64,000 bases of DNA from a virus. The notes beneath the pieces are model-generated. The model was not told where the DNA came from and ran no database searches. It saw nothing but the letters and a program-made list of their open reading frames with translations. Below, in pieces: positions 45,966-54,027 of this stretch. How positions within the stretch are numbered: the stretch's first letter is position 1; every line of letters starts with the position of its first letter. The stretch is from the IMG/VR virus record IMGVR_UViG_3300021962_000055, positions 1 to 64,000 of that record. One strand, given 5' to 3'. The position numbers and the translations under genes were made by a program.

Positions 45966-46703
45966 TCAGGTGTGCTGTGACCTGACAACCAAATCCATGA
46001 TGTTTTTTAGAAGTTCTTCTGTACCGGTAAAGCCAAGTTCAGATCCGTCTTTCATCATGATTATGATGGTAGCCACCTCGGTGGATTCTTTGCTCGGCTC
46101 ATTGGAAAGCATGGTTACCGCTTCCTGCTTTGACTTGGGATCAAAACCCTTGTCCTTGGCCATGCGCTTTACCAGAGCCGTTGGCATCATTTCCAAGGTC
46201 TCTCGGTCATAGGCGGTGTCCCCAAGATCTGGAAGCTGGTCGTCAGTGACTTCATCGTCTTTGGGCATCTGCTCATCCTCATCAAAAATGATTGGTACCA
46301 ATCCATTGGTCAATTCCAACGTCGGCAACTTTAGGTTGATTGCTAGTTCTGCAAGTTTCATGGATTGAGCAACACGGTCCTCGTCCCAGAGCAAGAGGGC
46401 AAGCCCACGAACTTCACGAGAGTCGAGATCCTTAACAACAGATTCGTCTACGTCATCAACTACAACCACGTTGGTGGCTTTGGTGGCCAGCGCCTTTGGC
46501 ACCGACTTAACACCTTCCTTGGCGACGACACTAAACTCTGCCTCGTTGTCCAGAACCCAGTCATAGACAACCTCAAGACCCTGAGTTACTTTTCCGTACC
46601 AGGGGATGATGAACTGGCAAGACGCACCAATGTCGTTTAGACCCGCCTCGATTACTTTCTTTGGCGCAGACCCGGAGCCGATTACCCCGTATGTTTCTTT
46701 CAT
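45966..46703 (-). CDS. Hypothetical protein, 245 aa
   Basis: A 245-residue protein. The N-terminal half alternates strands and helices (YGVIGSGSAPKKVIEAG; TNVVVVDDVDESVV) in a Rossmann-like pattern, and the C-terminal half is acidic and helical. No named family. It is the last gene of the tail operon and may be a non-virion enzyme or regulator. Confidence 0.55.
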   Translation of the reverse strand: MKETYGVIGSGSAPKKVIEAGLNDIGASCQFIIPWYGKVTQGLEVVYDWVLDNEAEFSVVAKEGVKSVPKALATKATNVVVVDDVDESVVKDLDSREVRGLALLLWDEDRVAQSMKLAELAINLKLPTLELTNGLVPIIFDEDEQMPKDDEVTDDQLPDLGDTAYDRETLEMMPTALVKRMAKDKGFDPKSKQEAVTMLSNEPSKESTEVATIIIMMKDGSELGFTGTEELLKNIMDLVVRSQHT

Positions 46704-46712
46704 GGTTTCTCC

Positions 46713-46967
46713 TTAGCGTAGGCTTTTGCGTTGGAAGGAATCACCAGCCAACGTCATGCATCGTAACGCTGAGTGTACAGCTCCTGCAAGTGAGGCAACC
46801 GCCAAACCTGAAAGTTTTAAGTCGCCCACTCCACCAACCCACGCACCAAGGTATCCAAACAAAACACCGGCCAAGATTTTTACCCACGGCATTGGTTCTT
46901 TGGGTAGGAGGGCGTCAATAGTTTGCATGGTTTTGTATACCGCTAGTGAGACTACTAGTAGTTCCAT
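46713..46967 (-). CDS. Small membrane protein, holin candidate
   Basis: An 84-residue protein with two or three hydrophobic segments (residues 1-15 weakly, 30-48 and 50-66) and a basic C-terminus ending SFQRKSLR. It lies at the end of the tail operon after the gpI-like gene, where holins often sit. No endolysin gene is adjacent. Confidence 0.5.
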   Translation of the reverse strand: MELLVVSLAVYKTMQTIDALLPKEPMPWVKILAGVLFGYLGAWVGGVGDLKLSGLAVASLAGAVHSALRCMTLAGDSFQRKSLR

Positions 46968-48728
46968 TTATACTCCTGGTATGTGGTTATAGGTGACAGA
47001 CCATCTAGGACTTGGCACTGCACCATTACTGTACACCGGAGACGTTCCAGTTGTTAGCTCGGTTACAGGCAATAGTTGGGGAATAAGCCTGGTTACAACG
47101 GCTCGAGTTTTTTGGTAGTTCGAGTTGTATACAGAAAAGTTTTCGATAGGTAGTCCTGGTGATGCGCCATTTGGAGCAGCAGGGTTGTACCAGCGATAAT
47201 CAGAAATGGTGTTGCCATCGACTAACCATCCGCCAAAAGTGGTGTCCCCATCAAAGAACAACCCACCAACCTGACGCTCCAAAAGCATCCTGCTAAAGTG
47301 CTGTGGTGCGTCAACTGTTGACAGTTGAAAAATTGATAGATACATATTGGTGTAGGCAGTAACACTGTCTGGTACGGTAAGCCCCCAGTATTTGATACCA
47401 CCCAATGTTGTTGATGTTGCTTGGCTGGCAACTAGCGTTGCAGATGCACCGCCATATGGGGCCCCGCTGTACAACTCCACTTTAGTTACACTCTCTTGAG
47501 CCAGAGATCCCAATCCTGATTGAACTGAGAAATATAGGGTATCCCCACCCTTGGCTCTGATATACCCTGAGGTTGTTTGTAAAACATTTACAGAACCACC
47601 AGAAGAAAGATCGGGGTCGTAAGACCATAGTTCATTGCCGATGACCGTTCCACCTGTTGCAGATGGGGTACCGCCACTGTAGGTGGTAGTGAACGACGCG
47701 GTGCCGGGCACGCCAGAATCAATCTGCAAAGAAAACACTGTCGAGCTTGGGGACCCTGCATCAAACAAACTGGAGAGAACTCTTGTAAGGTTCGGATCTT
47801 TTAGAAGGTTTACCCTTTGAGCATAGACCTTAATAGTGTTTGTAGCGTAATCAAACTCAATGTCAGAGCCGGTGATGGCTTGTAGGGCCAGCTCAATAGA
47901 GGTAGCCGTACCCTCACTCCTGCGTAGATACCCAATTATATCCAGCAGAGATCGAAGACGTGATGCACCCAGTTCCCTCGATTGCAGATCAACACCAAGA
48001 TCCTGAGCAAGATAATCCAGTACTTCGCTATCTGCTACTTGTGGGTCTTTGCACGAGATAACGTAATCAATGGTCGTACGCACTCGATCAATTTCAAATC
48101 CAAAGATACTAAGGTATCTTTCTAGAGGACCACCAGAACCTTCATCTAAATCGGAGTCCAACAGTCTGTAGTGCTCTGGTATTTTTTTAAACAGATCTTT
48201 GGCTGACCCATAGTTTTTGGGGGAAAGAACTGAAATGGTGGCTGCCGGTTCATAGTAAAGATCGCCATCGCGTGATTCAAACTTTACAAATAAAGTGTAG
48301 TAAGCCCACTTACCAGGGGTTACATAGTGTGTGTATTCGCGTGTTCGGTTATCAAACATTAGTGTTTGCCCGTCACTGATTGTTTCAGGTTCTCCTGACT
48401 CGGAATACACAAGTACCAAGACAGTTGGTACAACCGTGTAAGGAGAAACAACCGTTGTTAGATCAACCAGGGGCGCATCCCAGGAAAGGTGGTTTTCTCC
48501 ATAGTCAACAACAGATACATCAAAAAAAGAAACAAACGAAAGAAGACCGCCAGAAGAAACAGGGGTGTCCAAGATCGGCGCTACTAGAATGCCGTCTGCT
48601 TTTAATTTGGTGTCATCGTCTGCACGTACTGCCAAACCAACCGATGCTGCCGCTGACCCAGATGGATACTGGGTGTAAGAGCCATAGTTTGGCGTTATTT
48701 TTTGTAGCGTAAATGATTTACGTGCCAT
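46968..48728 (-). CDS. Tail protein I-like baseplate protein
   Basis: A 586-residue protein. The middle (PEHYRLLDSDLDEGSGG, FEIDRVRTTIDYVISC, then LDYLAQDLGVDLQSRELG and a helical stretch) matches the P2 gpI family that joins baseplate and fibres. The C-terminal half is Ser/Thr/Gly-rich and beta-predicted, like fibre-attachment parts. It lies downstream of the gpJ-like gene, the usual order. Confidence 0.75.
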   Translation of the reverse strand: MARKSFTLQKITPNYGSYTQYPSGSAAASVGLAVRADDDTKLKADGILVAPILDTPVSSGGLLSFVSFFDVSVVDYGENHLSWDAPLVDLTTVVSPYTVVPTVLVLVYSESGEPETISDGQTLMFDNRTREYTHYVTPGKWAYYTLFVKFESRDGDLYYEPAATISVLSPKNYGSAKDLFKKIPEHYRLLDSDLDEGSGGPLERYLSIFGFEIDRVRTTIDYVISCKDPQVADSEVLDYLAQDLGVDLQSRELGASRLRSLLDIIGYLRRSEGTATSIELALQAITGSDIEFDYATNTIKVYAQRVNLLKDPNLTRVLSSLFDAGSPSSTVFSLQIDSGVPGTASFTTTYSGGTPSATGGTVIGNELWSYDPDLSSGGSVNVLQTTSGYIRAKGGDTLYFSVQSGLGSLAQESVTKVELYSGAPYGGASATLVASQATSTTLGGIKYWGLTVPDSVTAYTNMYLSIFQLSTVDAPQHFSRMLLERQVGGLFFDGDTTFGGWLVDGNTISDYRWYNPAAPNGASPGLPIENFSVYNSNYQKTRAVVTRLIPQLLPVTELTTGTSPVYSNGAVPSPRWSVTYNHIPGV

Positions 48729-48729
48729 A

Positions 48730-50181
48730 TCACACCGATGTGGTTATACCACCAGAGGTGGTGATTGTGTAAGAGCCCTTACGGATCAGTTGAACGTTTG
48801 TTGGTGAACTTCCACCTAATGTTACGGTCGCGTATTCAACACCCTCTACATTGTGTATTGCCCTATAGATATCACCAATTTTAATGTCTACACCAAACTG
48901 AATCCTCGGCAATTCAAACAGGGCATCTAACGCCCTTTCAACGGCTCTTTGTACAGATACTGCTACGTAGCTTTCTTGTACGTAAACAGTTGCGGTAATT
49001 GTTTTTGGAACTAAAGTTATTGAACTCTCAGCAACAACTGTTACCCCAAGAGTAGATAGTGGTTGAATCAATGCCTCAATCTCATCTTGGACAGTACTAG
49101 TTACTGCTACTGAGTTTGATGTGTAACTTGTGTATTCAGAAATATAAGGCATTCCATACACAGATACGCTTCCCCCACCACCGCCTGAAGCGTTTGGCGT
49201 ATAGGCCACTACAGCTTTGTATACACTAGGTACCCGAAGAGCCAGGTCAACATAATCTTGAAGTGTTACCGCTCGGTCTTGTGACCTAATCATTGCTTTT
49301 AATGAGCTCTTAATTGAGTCGACAGTTTCACCATTACTGCCACCAGTAGCAGTTGTTGACGAAACAACTGCTAGTCCTACTGGCTGAGTAGTTTTAAACG
49401 CTGATATTTTGTTTTGTCCAACGTTCCCACTACCACCAGAGGTGGTGTTGTAGGTTGCAGTTATTTTGGTGTTTGTTGCTGGGATGCGTCCGCTTAAGCG
49501 GTTACCAAACAAAACTTGTGTTTCATTGTCAGCATTTACGATTACTGAATAAACACTGTTACCTGAATTACTAAGGGATATATTTGGTACTGGGTTCCAC
49601 GCGGTTGGGTCTATACCGTTTTCATACACATAAACCTGCACGGATGACGGAACGGCATTTGTTTTTGATAGCGAGTATTTTTGGTTTACTTGCCCATTTG
49701 CCGAAGTAGTCAATACTTCTTCTATAACTTTTTTACCTTCTGTAACTAAAACTCCTACAGTTTGACCAGCCAACACCGTTGTCTCTTGGTTTGAAAAGAA
49801 CTCGTACTGAGATCCATCGCTAATTGCAACAAACACCGTTCCGGCGGCTAGTGAAACGGATGCCGACGATGAGTTGGAAACATACACAGTAGCGGTAGCA
49901 GATGAACGATTAAACGGGGTGTAGTCAAATAGGTTGGCCAATGCCAACACGCTTTCACGTTGAGTGGCAGTTGTAATAAAAGCCTCGCCAGCAGCACGGT
50001 CAACGTAATAATGTAGGACGTCACCCATGTAAGCCCATAGGTCAACAAAAAGCATTCCAAAATCAGACGGGTCCCTATCGGTCCAGTCTGGAACAACACG
50101 TGATGCACGGGCCAACAAATCACGACGAATGTTTTCGTAATCGCGGCTAGCAAAGTCAAAACCTGGGGTTCCTAAAGGCAT
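48730..50181 (-). CDS. Baseplate J-like protein
   Basis: A 483-residue gpJ/gp47-like baseplate protein. FASRDYENIRRDLLARAS, then DFGMLFVDLWAYMGDVLHYYVD and a long Ser/Thr/Val-rich middle, with ALRVPSVYKAVVAY later, is the family pattern. It is the main ring component of the baseplate. The gene is 8 nt downstream of the gp25-like gene. Confidence 0.88.
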   Translation of the reverse strand: MPLGTPGFDFASRDYENIRRDLLARASRVVPDWTDRDPSDFGMLFVDLWAYMGDVLHYYVDRAAGEAFITTATQRESVLALANLFDYTPFNRSSATATVYVSNSSSASVSLAAGTVFVAISDGSQYEFFSNQETTVLAGQTVGVLVTEGKKVIEEVLTTSANGQVNQKYSLSKTNAVPSSVQVYVYENGIDPTAWNPVPNISLSNSGNSVYSVIVNADNETQVLFGNRLSGRIPATNTKITATYNTTSGGSGNVGQNKISAFKTTQPVGLAVVSSTTATGGSNGETVDSIKSSLKAMIRSQDRAVTLQDYVDLALRVPSVYKAVVAYTPNASGGGGGSVSVYGMPYISEYTSYTSNSVAVTSTVQDEIEALIQPLSTLGVTVVAESSITLVPKTITATVYVQESYVAVSVQRAVERALDALFELPRIQFGVDIKIGDIYRAIHNVEGVEYATVTLGGSSPTNVQLIRKGSYTITTSGGITTSV

Positions 50182-50189
50182 TGTTACTC

Positions 50190-50600
50190 CTAGATCGGGC
50201 TGTCTTCGGCAGTTACACCGGGTACGGCTACGTTAAATGCTACAACCTGGGGAGCCCCAAGTGGTAGACGATAAACAATTGTGATGGCCAGTGTCGTGTC
50301 TTGGTTCCCAAATGCAGCGACACTGTAGGATGGGGCTAGTCGAATATCGAGAATAGAAACTCGGCTTATACTGTTTGACATTTCCTGCTTAGCGTCGATT
50401 ACAAAGTCAGCAATAGACAATTCGTCAATCGGTTCAAATAGCAGTTGTCTGACACCAGCGCCATACCGATGGTTCATAACACGTTCGTACTTGCTGGTTG
50501 TAGCAACATTTATGATTTTTTGCTCAGCCACAACTGTTGGGGATGAGGTTGTTACAACCCGTCCTCCCGAAAATGAAAAAGGAACTTTTATTGACTTCAC
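50190..50600 (-). CDS. GpW/gp25-like baseplate wedge protein
   Basis: A 136-residue gp25-like protein. INVATTSKYERVMNHRYGAG and LLFEPIDELS match the GPW_gp25 core. It connects baseplate wedge components. The position between the hub-proximal genes and gpJ is typical for contractile tails. Confidence 0.82.
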   Translation of the reverse strand: MKSIKVPFSFSGGRVVTTSSPTVVAEQKIINVATTSKYERVMNHRYGAGVRQLLFEPIDELSIADFVIDAKQEMSNSISRVSILDIRLAPSYSVAAFGNQDTTLAITIVYRLPLGAPQVVAFNVAVPGVTAEDSPI

Positions 50601-50842
50601 GCCGACCCTCCGTCAAGACCTGCGGTTGCAGAATACCCAGAGTTTACTATATGTATGTTTGACACTTTTTCATCTTCAACAGCAACTAACACTTGGTCTC
50701 CTGTGGTTAAAGGCCCGTAAGAAATGTTACGTGATAGTTGTACTGACACGGCGTTACCTAGTAACGAAGGGATCTTTACGTACACCGCATCATTTGATGA
50801 ATACGCAACGACAGCACGATAGACGCACATTCCGTCATACAT
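50597..50842 (-). CDS. Small baseplate protein, 81 aa
   Basis: A small beta-rich protein (MYDGMCVYRAVVAYSS), about 81 residues from ATG 50842; a TTG at 50848 is an alternative. The predicted OB-like strand pattern (ISYGPLTTGDQVLVAVEDEK) suggests a gp5/gpV-like spike-side component. It overlaps both neighbours by a few bases. Confidence 0.55.
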   Translation of the reverse strand: MYDGMCVYRAVVAYSSNDAVYVKIPSLLGNAVSVQLSRNISYGPLTTGDQVLVAVEDEKVSNIHIVNSGYSATAGLDGGSA

Positions 50843-52001
50843 ATTCAACCACCCTTTCTACTGATGTTTTCCACTCTCCATTTACGTATTTTGCAGGTGG
50901 TGGCGAATCAAACAATTCAGTGGGAGGGATTATGTATTCACTAGTTAAGTTAAAGTCCCTTGATATATCAAGGGTTGAAATACAACTAGATCCACCAATG
51001 GTGTGTTTAACAGAGTTAACATACCATAATCCTTCAAACTTTGCTCCGTAACCCGTGACCTCAACAACCCCACCAGGAACGGTGCCAATTGCTGCGTGTA
51101 CATCAAGGATTGCATTAAACGGTAAGTTTTTACGTATCTTTGCCCCGATTATCTTTTCAGACTCTATAACAGAGTTGGAGGATGTAGAGAGAGCAGATGT
51201 GTATTTTGATCGGTGCCCAACACCAGACCACGACATTTCAGACGATAGGTGGTCTCCTGTAGAGGTTACGGATACACCAGCGTTATCTAGAGAATCAACT
51301 TGGTAATTCCAAGAAACTCCATCCGGTGTTAAATACCCAAAGCTTCCGTGAAATTTTAAGATACCCCCAGGTTGCGGTGATGTTACCGTGTTGGGACTGA
51401 CCAAGGTTTCGAATGAGGGTCGTCTACCAATTGCCTTAAACGGGTCCCATATATGCATGTGGGTTCCATGAACAGTAAACGAGTACCCGTAGGTGTCACA
51501 GAACCACGACAGGAACTCCCAATCTGATTTTTTTGCTTGAGCAATCTGGGGAATTGAAAACCCGTCGTTGACTACGTCGACACTAAATCCGTATTTGTCA
51601 GACATCTCTTTGGCGATAGACACCACTGAGCAGTTTTCCCATATCCTAGAGTTGGTGCTTTTCATGTTAATTGAAGCACCAAAACAAACAATGTTCGCCA
51701 TTTGAAACTGGCTTCCATTTACAACTTGCCCACCGGCTGAATATTCGGGCTCAATGTATAAAACGTAACCATAAAACTCAAACTTGCGTCCTGTACCCAA
51801 AACAGCTGTGACTCTTACGGGTGCATCAATATAGTCCGTAATAGCTTTAGCTGGTATACCAGCCATTTGTAATGACAACATGTCATGCTTGTTGGCTGAT
51901 AGGCTTAACGTAAGCTTGCTAATTGACAGGTAATTGACTTCAGATTCACCAATGTCAATAGACACTTTGGGAGATAGCGGACTTCCGCTATTGATAATCA
52001 T
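50835..52001 (-). CDS. gpD-like baseplate hub protein
   Basis: A 388-residue protein of the phage late control gpD/gp27 type. VNYLSISKLTLSLSANKHD, then the middle IAKEMSDKYGFSVDV and SDWEFLSWFCDTYGYSF are typical. It forms the trimeric hub that holds the spike. It overlaps the LysM-like gene by 4 nt. Confidence 0.78.
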   Translation of the reverse strand: MIINSGSPLSPKVSIDIGESEVNYLSISKLTLSLSANKHDMLSLQMAGIPAKAITDYIDAPVRVTAVLGTGRKFEFYGYVLYIEPEYSAGGQVVNGSQFQMANIVCFGASINMKSTNSRIWENCSVVSIAKEMSDKYGFSVDVVNDGFSIPQIAQAKKSDWEFLSWFCDTYGYSFTVHGTHMHIWDPFKAIGRRPSFETLVSPNTVTSPQPGGILKFHGSFGYLTPDGVSWNYQVDSLDNAGVSVTSTGDHLSSEMSWSGVGHRSKYTSALSTSSNSVIESEKIIGAKIRKNLPFNAILDVHAAIGTVPGGVVEVTGYGAKFEGLWYVNSVKHTIGGSSCISTLDISRDFNLTSEYIIPPTELFDSPPPAKYVNGEWKTSVERVVEYV

Positions 52002-52240
52002 CGAGGAATCCTCAACAGCGTCCCTGTTGGTATGGTGTCAGGCCATTGCACTTGCGGGTTGATGTCAGCTATTTCCCAATACCTAGAACCGTCATTTAAA
52101 ACCCTTGCAGCAATGTTTGCAAAGGTTTCACCATCTTTTGTTATGTACTGGTAATACGAAGTAGCTTCTCCAGCTACACGGGAAGCAATAATCCCACCAT
52201 GATAACTACGGTATCTGCTTGAAGTTCTGTAAACGGCCAT
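51998..52240 (-). CDS. LysM-domain tail protein (gpX-like)
   Basis: An 80-residue protein with one LysM module (YITKDGETFANIAARVL, then YWEIADINPQ and GTLLRIPR). gpX-like LysM proteins sit between the tube and the baseplate hub in contractile tails. ATG 52240 overlaps the previous stop by one base. Confidence 0.8.
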   Translation of the reverse strand: MAVYRTSSRYRSYHGGIIASRVAGEATSYYQYITKDGETFANIAARVLNDGSRYWEIADINPQVQWPDTIPTGTLLRIPR

Positions 52241-54027
52241 CACGCACCTGACCATGTGAGCGCAAGCCTCTGCGCCCCTATTGACTGGTTCCCTTGAACA
52301 ACACCCTTATTAGTCGCACTGGCGGTCAAATTAACCCCAGATGTCGTAGTGGCCGTAAGGTCTACAGTCACTTCAAAAATGTAATAAGAGTTTTTAATAG
52401 AGGACGGCACATCATTTCTTGTGCTAGCGTTAAACCGGCTAGATGATTCATTTGGGATGTCTTTGTTATCGGTGCTCGTGTGTATGGATCTACGTCTTAT
52501 ACGTGCTCCACTGGCTCCAGATCCAGATGTACCGGCACCCCACTCAGACTTACTTGCAGCTGTTTCACTTTTAGTAAACGACCCCATCTGTACAACACCT
52601 GAAGAGCTTTCTTTGTAAGTGTTGTTGTTTAACAAAGAAGTTGCCTCTGATTGGGTTAACCCTACTGACCCTGATCGTTTCCCGTACATAGAAAGTTTTG
52701 TTGTGTAACTAATCGTTATACCTGCATCTGCCTCAAACAATTTAAGAATGTCGTCGTCATCAGCACCGGTTCTGGTGCGTTCACCAGTTTCTGCGTCGTC
52801 GACGTCTTCTCCACCTCTAATTGCCCGTACTTTATCGAACCCCATGAAAAGGGCTCTACCAGTAGAATCGTTTGTAAAGCCAGCCGAGTCATTAACAACA
52901 TAGACCCAAGCCCCGTTATCGTCTATCTTGTTGTTGAATGCATCGTCGATATCTTTTTCGCTGTCTTCATATTCAACAGTAAACACTGCCGTAAAGCTGC
53001 TACCGGTAGTTGACAAAGCCTTCAATAGTTCTTTCTTTTCCCCTTCTTTGGCAGCGTCTTCTTGTTGCTTAGCCACCGCAGCACTTTTAAATTGCTTGGT
53101 AAGGAAAGTGTCTTGTTGAGCAAATCCAATGTACATGGCGCTCATAGACAAGTACACCTTGCACTGCAGGGGTACCATGTTCGTGTTGAACTTGAGAAAC
53201 TCAACTTTAGACGCGGTAATAAACCCATCTAACATGAACAAGCTTGAAAACATAACACGTACTGGGTTTGGCATCAAGAAAGCTGAGTTGCCAAAGTTTG
53301 CTTTCATAATCTCAGTTGCGGCAACGTCGTCAACTACCAGACCAGCGTCATCTGTTGTTGTAGAATCTTCTCCGTCGTCCTCCCCATCATCCTCTCCGTC
53401 AGTAGAGGGTTCTGGTTGTTGATTGTTATATACGCTACTGGCATTTGTTTTCAACGACGCCAACTGCCAGTTAAGCATCTCAGCTGAGAAACCTTGCCCA
53501 ATAACAGAATACAAGACCCGCAGGTCTGACATTACGCCAATGTCATACACATCCTTTGAGTCGTAATCACCCTTAACGTCGGCAGCGGGGTTGCTATTGG
53601 GGTCAGAAAATCGGCTATTACCAGCCGCAACTTCAGCAGACCTATCAAACAATAAGTCAAACTGAAAGTTCATAACAGCCCCCACTGGTTGGGCCAACTG
53701 CTCCGGAGTTTGCAAGATTGACAAATACATGTCTTCTCGCATTGCAACGTTTTGTTGAATATCTTGTGGGTTAAATTGAAAGTTGCACCGACTAATTGGA
53801 ACACCTTCTCCTAAAGCTGGTTGTTCTAAGTTGCGTATGTACCCTCTATGCAACCTGTAATTGCCCCCAGCTACAGCCTGCTCATGCCCCCGAGCCGCTA
53901 GGGCGTGTTCAGCTTCAAGAAATCTAATACTACGGCTGGGGTATATAAAGGGTGGGTTTGTTATTCCCGTAGCTGATTTTTGCTCGTTCCAGTTAACACC
54001 AAAATCTCCGTCCTCACGGTAACCCAT
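52240..54027 (-). CDS. Large tail/baseplate protein, 595 aa
   Basis: A 595-residue protein with RCNFQFNPQDIQQNVAMRED near residue 79, typical of tail proteins found next to LysM/hub genes. A run of GEDD-type acidic repeats lies at about residues 209-220 (DNA about 53370-53400). The remaining sequence is beta-rich and Ser/Thr-rich. It is probably a tube-initiator or hub-associated structural protein. No enzymatic motif is seen. Confidence 0.6.
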   Translation of the reverse strand: MGYREDGDFGVNWNEQKSATGITNPPFIYPSRSIRFLEAEHALAARGHEQAVAGGNYRLHRGYIRNLEQPALGEGVPISRCNFQFNPQDIQQNVAMREDMYLSILQTPEQLAQPVGAVMNFQFDLLFDRSAEVAAGNSRFSDPNSNPAADVKGDYDSKDVYDIGVMSDLRVLYSVIGQGFSAEMLNWQLASLKTNASSVYNNQQPEPSTDGEDDGEDDGEDSTTTDDAGLVVDDVAATEIMKANFGNSAFLMPNPVRVMFSSLFMLDGFITASKVEFLKFNTNMVPLQCKVYLSMSAMYIGFAQQDTFLTKQFKSAAVAKQQEDAAKEGEKKELLKALSTTGSSFTAVFTVEYEDSEKDIDDAFNNKIDDNGAWVYVVNDSAGFTNDSTGRALFMGFDKVRAIRGGEDVDDAETGERTRTGADDDDILKLFEADAGITISYTTKLSMYGKRSGSVGLTQSEATSLLNNNTYKESSSGVVQMGSFTKSETAASKSEWGAGTSGSGASGARIRRRSIHTSTDNKDIPNESSSRFNASTRNDVPSSIKNSYYIFEVTVDLTATTTSGVNLTASATNKGVVQGNQSIGAQRLALTWSGA